Source: RGIG9114 sp045592865 (lineage in GTDB: Bacteria > Bacillota > Clostridia > Oscillospirales > JAGBHD01). Taken from it: a DNA stretch of 19,357 nucleotides. The translations under genes and the position numbers were made by a program. This document shows positions 1-7,490 of the stretch, piece after piece (position 1 is the stretch's first letter; every line of letters starts with the position of its first letter). Below the pieces are notes generated by a model, which was not told the DNA's origin, did not search any database, and worked only from the letters and a program-made list of their open reading frames with translations. The stretch covers positions 1 through 19,357 of the forward strand of contig JAZNVP010000083.1 of assembly GCA_045592865.1 (NCBI GenBank), in the 5' to 3' direction.

Positions 1-141
1 AGATGAATTGAAATGTTACATAGATTACTACAACAACGAAAGAATTTCTTTAAAACTAAAAGGAATGAGCCCGGTGCAATACCGAACTCATTCGCAACTA
101 ATTTAATATTTAATTTTGTCTAAACTTTTGGGTTCACTTCA
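1..141 (+). mobile_element. Right end of an IS3-family insertion sequence
   Basis: The window opens inside the last codons of an IS3-family transposase, followed by a terminal inverted repeat at 117-141. Read outward-in on the minus strand this repeat begins TGAAGTGAACCC and continues AAAAGTTTAGACA, the TG...CA form typical of IS3/IS150-group ends. The left end lies outside the window, so element length and target-site duplication cannot be checked. The feo promoter starts about 50 bases beyond the tip and has its own -35 and -10, so a hybrid promoter with the element is not needed. Group assignment within IS3 is inferred. Confidence 0.8.
2..106 (+). CDS. IS3-family transposase (OrfB), C-terminal fragment cut by window start
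   Basis: Thirty-four residues and a TAA stop are visible, with YIDYYNNERI followed by LKGMSPVQYRTHS. This is the conserved C-terminal tail of IS3-family OrfB transposases (rve/DDE integrase), where the YNxxRxxxxLxxxSPxxY pattern closes the catalytic domain. The catalytic DDE residues and the OrfA part lie upstream of the window, so it cannot be said whether the element is intact. The stop is followed 10 bases later by the terminal inverted repeat, the normal arrangement at the right end of these elements. Confidence 0.85.
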   Translation, partial: DELKCYIDYYNNERISLKLKGMSPVQYRTHSQLI

Positions 142-192
142 TAAGGCTGCGTTTTTCTTTTGGGAAAAATTAGATTTATTTTGAAAAATCTA

Positions 193-221
193 TTGACAAA
201 TTTAGGGTTTGGTGTTAATAT
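193..221 (+). promoter_or_regulatory. feo operon promoter
   Basis: A consensus -35 TTGACA (193-198), a 17-base spacer and TAATAT (216-221) lie about 90 bases upstream of feoA. The iron operator-like palindrome at 230-245 sits where transcription should start, so a bound repressor would block initiation. Confidence 0.8.
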
Positions 222-229
222 ACTATACG

Positions 230-245
230 GTTAGCAGAGGCTAAT
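230..245. promoter_or_regulatory. Iron operator-like palindrome, copy 1
   Basis: GTTAGCAGAGGCTAAT contains TTAGC-N4-GCTAA, resembling half of the TTAGGTTAGCCTAACCTAA-type box of DtxR/IdeR/MntR repressors. It lies 9 bases after the -10 of the feo promoter, over the expected start site. Assignment to the DtxR family rather than Fur is inferred from the half-sites and from the target genes. Confidence 0.6.
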
Positions 246-263
246 CGCTTTTTTAATGGGTAA

Positions 264-279
264 GTTAGCGTTTGCTAAT
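264..279. promoter_or_regulatory. Iron operator-like palindrome, copy 2
   Basis: GTTAGCGTTTGCTAAT repeats the TTAGC-N4-GCTAA pattern in the feoA leader. An additional GCTAA half-site follows at 284-288, so this copy may be an extended or double site. It lies 18 bases after copy 1, close to two helical turns. Confidence 0.55.
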
Positions 280-311
280 TCTGGCTAACGCAGTGAAATC
301 AGGAGATGGAT

Positions 312-527
312 ATGAATTTAAAGGCTGCAGAGGAAGGAAAAGAATATATCATCGAAAAGATAGAGACCGATGATGAAGAATTGAATGCTTTTCTGTTTTC
401 TTTAGGCTGCTATAGCGGTGAGCCTATAACGGTCGTATCTCATCTTAAAGGTGGATGCGTTGTTTCCATTAAGGATGGCAGATATAACATTGATAATCAG
501 TTGGCAGAGGCTATCATTATTTTTTAA
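312..527 (+). CDS. feoA: FeoA, ferrous iron transport accessory protein
   Basis: A 71-residue SH3-like FeoA protein, which associates with the membrane transporter FeoB at its cytoplasmic face. Visible family traits are the small beta-rich fold with GEPITVVSHLKGG, then VVSIKDGRYNID and a closing LAEAIIIF, the pattern of FeoA domains ending in the strand that follows a conserved A-x-x-I. Start choice: an ATG at 306 immediately abuts the AGGAG at 301-305 and has no spacing. The ATG at 312 has the right 6-base spacing and is preferred. feoB follows after 81 bases. It is first in the feo operon and presumably repressed when iron is plentiful through the three palindromes nearby. Confidence 0.9.
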   Translation: MNLKAAEEGKEYIIEKIETDDEELNAFLFSLGCYSGEPITVVSHLKGGCVVSIKDGRYNIDNQLAEAIIIF

Positions 528-567
528 ATAATGACGAGCGCTCTGCTGATTACTTTTTTAGATGTCG

Positions 568-583
568 GTTAGCAAAGGCTAAC
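568..583. promoter_or_regulatory. Iron operator-like palindrome, copy 3, between feoA and feoB
   Basis: GTTAGCAAAGGCTAAC is the most symmetrical copy of the TTAGC-N4-GCTAA motif. It sits 25 bases before the feoB start, just upstream of its ribosome binding site. No convincing promoter was seen in the 81-base feoA-feoB gap, so it may control a weak internal promoter or act as an internal roadblock. Confidence 0.55.
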
Positions 584-608
584 TGAAACCGAACAAGGAG
601 GAAAACAT

Positions 609-2663
609 ATGAGAATTGCTCTTGCGGGAAACCCCAATAGCGGTAAGACGACGATGTATAACGCTCTGACCGGCAGAAACGAAAAGGTCGGAAACTGGGC
701 GGGTGTTACGGTTGAAAAGAAGGAACACGCAATTAAAAAGAGTTATTATGAGGAAGCAGAGCTTATTGCGGTTGACCTTCCGGGAGCATATTCGATGTCG
801 CCCTTTACTTCAGAGGAAAGTGTAACAAGTTCTTACGTTAAGAATGAAAACCCCGACGTTATCATTAATATAGTAGATGCTACTAATCTATCCCGAAGCC
901 TTTTCTTCACAACTCAGCTTTTAGAGCTTGGCATACCGGTGGTTGTTGCGCTTAACAAAGCAGATATCAACAAGAAGAAGGAAACAGTGATCGACACCGA
1001 TGCTCTCAGTAAAAAGCTTATGTGCCCCGTTGTTGATACGGTTTCAACCTCATCTGACGGTCTTTTAGAGCTCGTTAATGCGGCGGTTGCTTCGGCAGGC
1101 AGAGGTCAGGATGCGCCTTACAGACAGGGCGATATTGATCTCACCGATAAAAAGGCGGTAGAGGCGGCAGACAGAAAGCGTTTTTCGTTTGTTAACAAGA
1201 TAGTTTCTGCGGTTGAAAAGAGAAAGGTTCTCACAAAGGAGAGAAACTATCAGGATAAGATAGACGCAGTTTTAACTAATAAGTGGCTCGGAATACCGAT
1301 TTTTGCGGTTATTATGTTTTTGGTGTTCTGGATTTCTCAAGCAGGACCGGGTGCTTGGATAGCGGAAGGCTACGAGTTCGAAAACGGAACCGTTATCCCC
1401 GGACTCGTTACCTATCTTGAAATGTTCCAAGGATGGATAGGTTCACTTTTAGAGGGAGCAAATCCTCTTCTCTATTCGCTTCTTATCGACGGTGTTATCG
1501 GCGGCGTTATTGCGGTTGTTGGATTCCTGCCGCTCGTTATGGTTATGTATTTCCTCATTGCGCTTCTTGAGGACTGCGGATATATGGCACGTGTTTCGGT
1601 TGTTTTAGACCCGATATTCAAGAAGGTCGGACTTTCGGGTAAATCGGTTATTCCCTTTGTTATAGGAACAGGTTGCGCTATCCCCGGAGTTATGGCTTGC
1701 AGAACCATCAGAAATGAACGCGAGAGAAGGGCAACTGCAATGCTCGCGCCCTTTATGCCTTGCGGAGCAAAGCTTCCCGTTATTTCTCTTTTTGCAGGTG
1801 CTTTCTTTAACGAGGATTCGTGGGTTGGACCCCTTATGTATTTCGCGGGTATCGTTATTATATTCTTAGGTGCTCTCGTTATTAACAAAATAACGGGTTA
1901 TAAATCGAGAAAGTCCTATTTTATTATGGAACTTCCCGAATATAAGGCACCGTCTCTCTGGAGAGCAGTTAAATCGATGTGCTCAAGAGGTTGGGCTTAC
2001 ATAGTCAAGGCGGCAACCATTATTCTTCTCTGTAACACAGCGGTTCAGATCATGCAGACGTTTGATTGGAGCTTTAACGAGGCTGCTTCGGCAGATACCT
2101 CGATTCTTGCATCGATTGCAGGACCCTTTGCATATCTTTTGGTGCCCGTTGTTGGCGTTCTTTCGTGGCAACTCGCGGCGGCGGCTATCACGGGCTTTAT
2201 CGCAAAAGAAAACGTTGTTGGTACGCTTGCGGTTTGCTTTGTCGGACTTGAAAACCTTATCGACACAGAAGAACTTGTTCTTATGGAAGGTGCGGGTGCA
2301 GAGGTTGCATCTGTGTTTGCAATAACAAAGGTTGCGGCACTGGCTTACCTTATGTTTAACCTTTTCACGCCCCCTTGCTTTGCGGCGATCGGCGCTATGA
2401 ACAGTGAAATGAAGAGCGCAAAATGGCTCTGGAGCGGAATTGCGCTTCAGCTCGGAACAGGCTTTACGGTAGGCTTCCTTGTTTATCAGATAGGAACCCT
2501 TATAACAACGGGTGCTCTCGGCGAAGGTTTTGTTCCAGGACTTATCGCGGTTTGCACTTTTGCAGGGGTGCTTGTTTATCTTTGCGCAAATGCAGATAAA
2601 AAGATAAAGGCTGAATACGCGCTCGGTAGTAATGCTTCGGAAAAAACTAAGGTAACTAAATAA
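609..2663 (+). CDS. feoB: FeoB, ferrous iron transport protein B
   Basis: Inner-membrane Fe(II) transporter of 684 residues, near the usual family length for Clostridia. The N-terminal G domain shows G1 GNPNSGKTT (7-15), the switch I region around T34 (GVTVEKKEH), G3 DLPG (56-59) and G4 NKAD (116-119). A helical linker of about 80 residues leads to the membrane part from about residue 220. There the two Gate regions are recognisable, including the segment GTGCAIPGVMACR with its conserved cysteine, then NERERRATAMLAPFMPCGAK and a late PPCFAAIGAMNSE. An AAGGAGG sequence precedes the ATG with good spacing. It lies between feoA and a FeoB-associated small protein, the standard order in Bacillota. 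Regulation is probably iron-dependent through the upstream palindromes. Confidence 0.98.
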   Translation: MRIALAGNPNSGKTTMYNALTGRNEKVGNWAGVTVEKKEHAIKKSYYEEAELIAVDLPGAYSMSPFTSEESVTSSYVKNENPDVIINIVDATNLSRSLFFTTQLLELGIPVVVALNKADINKKKETVIDTDALSKKLMCPVVDTVSTSSDGLLELVNAAVASAGRGQDAPYRQGDIDLTDKKAVEAADRKRFSFVNKIVSAVEKRKVLTKERNYQDKIDAVLTNKWLGIPIFAVIMFLVFWISQAGPGAWIAEGYEFENGTVIPGLVTYLEMFQGWIGSLLEGANPLLYSLLIDGVIGGVIAVVGFLPLVMVMYFLIALLEDCGYMARVSVVLDPIFKKVGLSGKSVIPFVIGTGCAIPGVMACRTIRNERERRATAMLAPFMPCGAKLPVISLFAGAFFNEDSWVGPLMYFAGIVIIFLGALVINKITGYKSRKSYFIMELPEYKAPSLWRAVKSMCSRGWAYIVKAATIILLCNTAVQIMQTFDWSFNEAASADTSILASIAGPFAYLLVPVVGVLSWQLAAAAITGFIAKENVVGTLAVCFVGLENLIDTEELVLMEGAGAEVASVFAITKVAALAYLMFNLFTPPCFAAIGAMNSEMKSAKWLWSGIALQLGTGFTVGFLVYQIGTLITTGALGEGFVPGLIAVCTFAGVLVYLCANADKKIKAEYALGSNASEKTKVTK

Positions 2664-2675
2664 GGAGAAGCCTTT

Positions 2676-2822
2676 ATGGAAAACGTGATTATTATAGCGG
2701 TCGTTCTTCTTATAGTTATTCTTGCGGGGGTCTATATCGTCCGTGCAAAAAAACGGGGAGAAAAATGCATAGGCTGTCCGTATGCTAAACAGTGCGGCGG
2801 CAGGTGCGGCGAAAATAAATGA
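2676..2822 (+). CDS. FeoB-associated Cys-rich membrane protein
   Basis: A 48-residue protein starting at an ATG 12 bases after feoB, with TAAGGAG as ribosome binding site. Residues 3-23 (NVIIIAVVLLIVILAGVYIV) form one hydrophobic transmembrane helix. This is followed by a basic KKRGEK and a short cytoplasmic tail with four cysteines in the pattern C-x2-C-x6-C-x4-C. This is the layout of the FeoB-associated Cys-rich membrane protein family found after feoB in many Bacillota. Its role is not established; a small iron-handling or FeoB-stabilising subunit comparable in place to FeoC is inferred. Its stop is two bases before the operon terminator. Confidence 0.88.
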   Translation: MENVIIIAVVLLIVILAGVYIVRAKKRGEKCIGCPYAKQCGGRCGENK

Positions 2823-2823
2823 T

Positions 2824-2857
2824 AAAAAAGAACGGTTCAGAAGAACCGTTCTTTTTT
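2824..2857. terminator. Bidirectional terminator between feo operon and SGNH hydrolase gene
   Basis: Perfect hairpin with arms 2824-2838 and 2843-2857 and an AGAA loop. The core GAACGGTTC is flanked by A6 on the left and T6 on the right, so it can terminate both the feo operon (+) and the convergent hydrolase gene (-), whose stop codon is at 2859. Confidence 0.92.
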
Positions 2858-2858
2858 G

Positions 2859-5297
2859 TTAGTTAAAATATTTGCCGTTTATTCCCGAAGCCTTTCTGAT
2901 GATCAGAAGTGCATCGGCGAGGTTTATAACACCGTCTGAATTAATGTCGGCAAGGCTGTCGGGTTCGGGGGCCTTTCCTAAAAGGTAATTAACTATAATA
3001 TCCGAGTCGGACTTAGAAATAATTCCGTCGTTATCAAGGTCGCCCGTTATTATAAGTTTATAGTTTTTCAGCCTGTATTTAACCCTCATTCCCGTTATTA
3101 TGAGGGTGTCGCCCGTTACGTCCTCGGTGTCATCAGCATTCCTTAAAAAAACGCCCTCACCCTGAAAGTTCTGAAGGAATTCGTTTGCAGTGGTGTTGTG
3201 CGCGGCGTAGAGAACAGAGTTTTTTTCGTCGATATCGTAGTTAACGCCTTCTTTCATTTCGGGCGCAATTTCTACATACTTGATTTCAAAAACCTTGCCG
3301 TTCTCAAGGGTGGTCTTTCCGCTTTTGGTAAGTAGCGTGTAGTCTTCACGCTCCGATATAGGAATAACCCTATGAGCGCCTTCCTTTCCAACGTAGGTCT
3401 TGCTTTCGAGAACGGTTCCCTTTTCGTCGATCTCGTTAACCGTCAATTCGGCTTTATCTATGCCGTCGTAAACAGCGAGAAGGTGGTCTGAAATAAGTTC
3501 GGTATAACGGGTCTGTCCATATGGGTCGAGATGGATACCGTCGTTCGTAAGCATATCAAAGAGATTTTCAAACTCACATTCATAGTTGATATCAATTAGT
3601 GTGCAGTTATATTTAAGAGCGACCCTTCTCATTGCATCGCAGAACTCATTCATATATCCGTTTGCATAGTCCATTCCGTAAGAAGAGGTGTAGGTTTTTT
3701 TATTGACAGGATTGGGGGTTATAAATATAACGTCGGAGCCAATTTTTTGCAGTTCTTCTGCGAAGTATTCGAGGTTAGCCGTATAGGTTTCGAGGCTAAC
3801 GTTAGGTTTTCCCGAAGAGATAATTTTTGCCTGGTCGTTCATACCGAAGCAGATAAGAGTAAGATCGGGGTTATGAGAGAGAACGTCGGCTTCAAAACGC
3901 GCTCTGGCGGTATTGGTGTTGTTCCCGCCAACACCTGCATTTATAACGTCGGTTCCTATATAACCGCCGAGGGCTTTTACCCAACCTGTTATCGCGGTGA
4001 GACTGTCGCCAAAGGCAACGACCGTTTTATCTCTTAAGGAAGAATTCATTGCGGTGTCGCTGATGCAGGTGAGGGAATATTTTCCCATCATACTTGTTTC
4101 TTTGTTTTCTCCGATGGCGTATATCCAAAGGGTGTAATTCTCGGAAAGCGAGAGTATAGAAGCGGGGACAGTGTAGGAGTTTTCGGTAACTACGGTAGGG
4201 AGAACCTTCATTGTTCCGTCGGGAACCTTATTTGAATCGTTTATCGCAAGGACGTATCCTGATGCTCCCTCTACCGCATCCCAGGTTATATTAATGCCGG
4301 AAACGGTTGTTTTTATATTATTGTTATTTGCTTCGTTGATAACGGGAGTAGCAAGTCGTTTGTTTGTTAAATTCGGGGTATATGCAGTTCTGTTTTCGTC
4401 GGGAAGGTTAACCCTTATAAGAGGGTTTTCTCCAAGCACTGAGTTTTTTAGATCAATATCGTATAGCCATAACTTTGAGCCGACTTTAAGGCTTTCTATT
4501 GAGGCTTTATTTGTTGTGTGGTCGATAAAAGCAAAGCCGTTTTCGGGAATGATGGGCTGCTTCGGAGTTTCATAGTTAGCAACCTTTGAGACACTTGCAA
4601 CAACGTAACATCCTTCGGTGTCGTCCCATTCGCTGACAAAGGTATACCACCAATCAAAGCTTTTGCCGTTTTCATAGTCAACGTATCTGCCACTGTTGTC
4701 GGTCATAATAATTGAGGTCTCCTCACGAAAAACGACCTCGTCAATAGTATCGGGCACTATGTTGAATCCGAGAAGATAGGCTTCGTTGGGGTTATAGGGA
4801 ATAAGGTCTTCTTCGGGTTCGCCGATCTTTATGAATGAATCTGAAACGTAATCAGCATCGTAGAAATTTTTACCGTTATTCTGAATTACCGCATTTGAGA
4901 GGTCGGTGTTGTAAAGATAAGCGGTGTCGCCAACCTTAAGGTTCGGTATGTAATTAAATGAATTGGTAACAGGGTCGTTTTTATTTCCGTCGTTTGCAAC
5001 GCAAAGTCCGTATGCAAAGCCCTTTTCGGGTATTTCAAAGTTAGATTTATCATAGTTATTATAGTTAGAAATAACGTTTATTACCTTGTAAACCCCTGCT
5101 TCTTCATCCCAGTCGAAAATAGCGGCTCTCCACCAGGCAAACGTTCCCAGTTCGCCGAGTTTTGAATGGTATTCGCCCGAAATAATGATGGCGGTGTTTG
5201 TTACGGTGGGTTGGGCATTAATATGGGTTATGGTGAGTTTTTTGGTTTCTGCGCCGTAGGAAGCAAAACTTCCAAAGGGTATAGCCGCTAAAACCAT
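2859..5297 (-). CDS. Secreted SGNH/GDSL hydrolase with duplicated N-terminal module and C-terminal dockerin; start frameshifted
   Basis: Extracellular multidomain enzyme; 812 residues from the in-frame ATG at 5297. In that numbering, residues 31-137 and 186-288 are two copies of an unassigned module (WW...W-D..E-G-x-Y-x-V, then PE(K/N)GFA and LKVG..L-LY..DL). Residues 317-408 look like a fibronectin III domain. 424-610 is an SGNH esterase/lipase domain with GDSL (Ser432), NAGVGGNNT, GMND (485-488) and DGIH (Asp586, His589). 748-812 is a type I dockerin with two calcium loops (DLDNDG, DINSDG). Substrate is unknown; deacetylation of plant or host glycans is a fair inference. ATG 5297 has no ribosome binding site and lies inside the signal peptide. 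The likely true start at 5343 has a good AAAGGAG but is one base out of frame, see the separate entry. Confidence 0.88.
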   Translation of the reverse strand: MVLAAIPFGSFASYGAETKKLTITHINAQPTVTNTAIIISGEYHSKLGELGTFAWWRAAIFDWDEEAGVYKVINVISNYNNYDKSNFEIPEKGFAYGLCVANDGNKNDPVTNSFNYIPNLKVGDTAYLYNTDLSNAVIQNNGKNFYDADYVSDSFIKIGEPEEDLIPYNPNEAYLLGFNIVPDTIDEVVFREETSIIMTDNSGRYVDYENGKSFDWWYTFVSEWDDTEGCYVVASVSKVANYETPKQPIIPENGFAFIDHTTNKASIESLKVGSKLWLYDIDLKNSVLGENPLIRVNLPDENRTAYTPNLTNKRLATPVINEANNNNIKTTVSGINITWDAVEGASGYVLAINDSNKVPDGTMKVLPTVVTENSYTVPASILSLSENYTLWIYAIGENKETSMMGKYSLTCISDTAMNSSLRDKTVVAFGDSLTAITGWVKALGGYIGTDVINAGVGGNNTNTARARFEADVLSHNPDLTLICFGMNDQAKIISSGKPNVSLETYTANLEYFAEELQKIGSDVIFITPNPVNKKTYTSSYGMDYANGYMNEFCDAMRRVALKYNCTLIDINYECEFENLFDMLTNDGIHLDPYGQTRYTELISDHLLAVYDGIDKAELTVNEIDEKGTVLESKTYVGKEGAHRVIPISEREDYTLLTKSGKTTLENGKVFEIKYVEIAPEMKEGVNYDIDEKNSVLYAAHNTTANEFLQNFQGEGVFLRNADDTEDVTGDTLIITGMRVKYRLKNYKLIITGDLDNDGIISKSDSDIIVNYLLGKAPEPDSLADINSDGVINLADALLIIRKASGINGKYFN

Positions 5298-5333
5298 TAA
5301 AACTGCAAGGAAAAATGCGAAAAGTTTATATAA

Positions 5334-5343
5334 TTTTTTTCAT
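5334..5343 (-). other. Probable true start codon and A7 frameshift site of the SGNH hydrolase gene
   Basis: On the minus strand AAAAGGAG, eight bases, then ATG at 5343 followed by seven A. As read, translation stops after five codons (M-K-K-I-I). With one extra A the frame becomes MKKNYINFFAFFLAVLMV and joins the downstream frame without a stop, giving a textbook signal peptide and an 828-residue precursor. The gap is therefore exactly one base in the homopolymer. It may be a real deletion, a length-variable tract, transcriptional slippage or -1 ribosomal slippage, or a sequencing or assembly error. Confidence 0.8.
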
Positions 5344-5373
5344 ATAAAAAACTCCTTTTCACTTTATATTTTA

Positions 5374-5403
5374 ATGATAGCACCGAAACAGAAAATAAGT
5401 CAA
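5374..5403 (-). promoter_or_regulatory. Promoter of the SGNH hydrolase gene
   Basis: On the minus strand TTGACT (5403-5398), an 18-base spacer and TATCAT (5379-5374), about 30 bases before the ATG at 5343. Its position supports 5343, not 5297, as the intended start. Confidence 0.55.
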
Positions 5404-5439
5404 TAAAAAAGAGGACATGTTTCATGAGGGAAAAGGCTA

Positions 5440-5468
5440 TTGAGAAAATTATTTATTTGTTGTATTAT
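5440..5468 (+). promoter_or_regulatory. Promoter of the alkD-like / alcohol dehydrogenase operon
   Basis: TTGAGA (5440-5445), 17-base spacer, TATTAT (5463-5468), 19 bases before the ATG at 5488. It is divergent from the hydrolase promoter at 5374-5403 with about 36 bases between the two -35 boxes. Confidence 0.65.
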
Positions 5469-5487
5469 TAAATAAAGGGGTGAAGAG

Positions 5488-6174
5488 ATGGATATAAGGA
5501 AAGAACTTTTTCTTCTTGAAGACTTAGAATATAAGGCGTTTTCGTCGGCACTTACCCCAACGGTAGACCCCGAAAAAGTTATCGGAATAAGAGTTCCCGT
5601 TCTCCGCTTATTTGCCAAGAAGATAAGCGGAAGTCCTGAAGCTGAAGCCTTTCTGAAGAAACTCCCTCACGAATATTTTGAGGAGAACAATCTCCACGCC
5701 TTTTTAATTGAACAGATAACCGATTTTGACAGATGTGTTTCAGAGCTTGACCGTTTTCTCCCGTTTGTTGATAACTGGGCCACCTGCGACAGTTTGCGGC
5801 CTAAGGTGTTCTTAAAGAACAAGGAGCCTCTGCTTTCGGCGGTGAAGCGGTGGATAGGCTCTGATAAGACCTACGTTATTCGTTTCGGAATAGAGGTTTT
5901 AATGTGCTACTATCTCGACGGAGATTTTAAAAAAGAGTATCCCGAATGGGTCTCGTCTGTTCGGTCGGAAGAATACTACGTTAATATGATGATCGCGTGG
6001 TATTTCGCGACGGCACTTGCAAAGCAGTGGGATAGCGCTGTTCCTTATCTTATTGAAAAAAGGCTTGACGAGTGGGTGCATAACAAAACTATCAGTAAGG
6101 CGTGTGAAAGCTTTAGAATAACCGCTGAGCAGAAACAGTTTCTTAAAACACTTAAAATAAAAAAGGAGCGTTAA
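5488..6174 (+). CDS. DNA alkylation repeat protein (AlkD-like)
   Basis: A 228-residue all-helical protein of the AlkD/AlkC HEAT-like repeat family. Characterised members remove N3- and N7-alkylpurines from DNA without base flipping. Family signatures seen are IGIRVPVLRLFAKKI (32-46), EENNLHAFLIEQI (65-77), FVDNWATCDSLRP (93-105) and MMIAWYFATALAKQWD (167-182). The tryptophans and the acidic residue in the VDNWATCD and AWYFATAL segments correspond to the aromatic/Asp cleft that cradles the lesion in Bacillus AlkD. Length matches the family (about 220-235). Ribosome binding site AAGGGGTG precedes the ATG. It is cotranscribed with the alcohol dehydrogenase, whose ATG follows one base after this stop. 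Many short clostridial members are untested, so glycosylase activity is inferred. Confidence 0.88.
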   Translation: MDIRKELFLLEDLEYKAFSSALTPTVDPEKVIGIRVPVLRLFAKKISGSPEAEAFLKKLPHEYFEENNLHAFLIEQITDFDRCVSELDRFLPFVDNWATCDSLRPKVFLKNKEPLLSAVKRWIGSDKTYVIRFGIEVLMCYYLDGDFKKEYPEWVSSVRSEEYYVNMMIAWYFATALAKQWDSAVPYLIEKRLDEWVHNKTISKACESFRITAEQKQFLKTLKIKKER

Positions 6175-6175
6175 T

Positions 6176-7339
6176 ATGAATTTTGATTTTACCTACCACA
6201 ACCCGACTAAGATCTATTTCGGTAAAACCGCAATGGAAGGTCTTGAGACAGAACTTAAAAACTACGGCGAAAACGTTTTGTTCGTTTACGGCAAGGCGTC
6301 GATAAAAAAGACAGGTCTTTACGATAAGGTTATCGGGGAGCTGAAAAATCAGGGGAAAAAGGTGACCGAGCTTTCGGGCATAAAATCAAATCCTTCATAC
6401 AGTCAGGTCTTAGAAGGCGCAAGACTTGTTCGTGAGAATAATATTGATTTGATTTTAGCGGTTGGCGGCGGTTCTGTTATAGACTGTTCCAAGGCGATTT
6501 CCGCTTCTGCTTACTGCGAGGGTGACCCTTGGGAAAAATACTGGGAGAGGGCGGAAGCCTTAGAAAACAAGACCGTGCCGTTGGGAGCAATTCTCACTAT
6601 GACGGGAACGGCTTCGGAGATGAACGGCGGCGCCGTTATCACCAACGAAGAGAAAATGATAAAGGCAGGAAGAATTTTTCCATCCGAAGTTAACCCGAAA
6701 TTCTCAATTCTTAATCCTGAGTTTACCTATTCTGTGCCGAAAAATCAGATGGTAAGCGGAATTTTTGACATAATGTCGCATTTGATGGAGCAGTATTTCT
6801 CGGGTGACGACGAAAACGTTTCGGACTATCTTATCGAGGGGGATATGAAGGCGCTTATTTCGGCTTCATATAAGGCACTCGAAAACCCCTGCGATTATGA
6901 GGCGAGAAGCAATATTATGTGGGCTTCAACTATGGGACTTAATAAAATTCTCGGCGTTTCAAAAGAACAGGATTGGCATGTTCACGCGATAGAGCATCAG
7001 GTCGGAGCCTACACCGACTGTCCTCACGGAATAGGTCTTGCGGTGGTTTCCATTCCTTATTACAAGCATATTTACAAATACGGGCTTTCTAAATTCGTCC
7101 GTTTCGCGAAAGAGGTATGGGGAGTAAGTGCTGAAGGCAAAACCGACGACGAGATAGCGCTCGAAGGAATTGACGCACTCGCAAAGTTTATAAAAGACCT
7201 CGGAATTCCGACCACCCTTCGTGAACTTGGGACAACCGAAGATATGCTTCCGAAAATTGCTTTTTCGACCGGCTCCCGCGCAGGTTACAAAAAGATAACA
7301 AAGGAAGAGGTTTTAGAGATATTAAAAGAATGTTTCTGA
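6176..7339 (+). CDS. Iron-containing alcohol dehydrogenase, butanol dehydrogenase/YqhD type
   Basis: A 387-residue cytoplasmic group III alcohol dehydrogenase that probably reduces aldehydes with NADPH or NADH. Seen are the nucleotide-binding GGGSVID (97-103), the following TMTGTASEMNGGAVITN (141-157), and four metal ligands in the YqhD spacing: Asp198, His202, His270 and His284. The last two lie in HVHAIEHQVGAYTDCPHG. Length matches the YqhD/BdhA family. The ATG is one base after the stop of the DNA alkylation repeat gene, and its AAAAAGGAG ribosome binding site lies inside that gene, so translation is probably coupled. Together they suggest handling of reactive aldehyde or alkylating stress, but fermentation-related butanol formation is equally possible. 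The metal could be Fe or Zn. Confidence 0.94.
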   Translation: MNFDFTYHNPTKIYFGKTAMEGLETELKNYGENVLFVYGKASIKKTGLYDKVIGELKNQGKKVTELSGIKSNPSYSQVLEGARLVRENNIDLILAVGGGSVIDCSKAISASAYCEGDPWEKYWERAEALENKTVPLGAILTMTGTASEMNGGAVITNEEKMIKAGRIFPSEVNPKFSILNPEFTYSVPKNQMVSGIFDIMSHLMEQYFSGDDENVSDYLIEGDMKALISASYKALENPCDYEARSNIMWASTMGLNKILGVSKEQDWHVHAIEHQVGAYTDCPHGIGLAVVSIPYYKHIYKYGLSKFVRFAKEVWGVSAEGKTDDEIALEGIDALAKFIKDLGIPTTLRELGTTEDMLPKIAFSTGSRAGYKKITKEEVLEILKECF

Positions 7340-7347
7340 TAGAAAAG

Positions 7348-7373
7348 AACCGCAGTTTCTGCGGTTTTTTCTT
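7348..7373 (+). terminator. Terminator of the alkD-like / adh operon
   Basis: Hairpin AACCGCAG-TTT-CTGCGGTT (7348-7366) followed by a T-rich tail (TTTTCTT). The outer bases CTGATA...TATCAG around it add a weaker outer stem. Confidence 0.88.
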
Positions 7374-7420
7374 ATCAGAAAATGAGAAATGTTGAGAATT
7401 TCTCTAAAAATTAAACATAA

Positions 7421-7449
7421 TTGAAAAGATGTGAGAAGGTTGATATAAT
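7421..7449 (+). promoter_or_regulatory. Promoter of the dockerin metallophosphoesterase gene
   Basis: TTGAAA (7421-7426), 17-base spacer, TATAAT (7444-7449) with an upstream TG-like TTGA. A second TATAAT-like box lies at 7455-7460. The ATG follows at 7491 behind GAGGAGAG. Confidence 0.7.
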
Positions 7450-7490
7450 CGGAATATAATAAAACCTTGTAAAAGCAGAGGAGAGTTTAT

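Noticed and set aside
172..191. AGATTT...AAATCT inverted repeat upstream of the feo promoter
   Set aside because: Six AT-rich bases in an AT-rich stretch, likely chance, and no T-run.
306..311. ATG at 306 as the feoA start
   Set aside because: It directly abuts the AGGAG at 301-305, leaving no spacing. The ATG at 312 has normal spacing.
1472..1888. 138-residue open frame on the minus strand inside feoB
   Set aside because: Antisense shadow of a clear feoB frame, with no ribosome binding site and no recognisable domain.
7384..7404. GAGAAAT...ATTTCTC inverted repeat before the metallophosphoesterase promoter
   Set aside because: AT-rich, seven-base arms; no clear link to promoter or gene.
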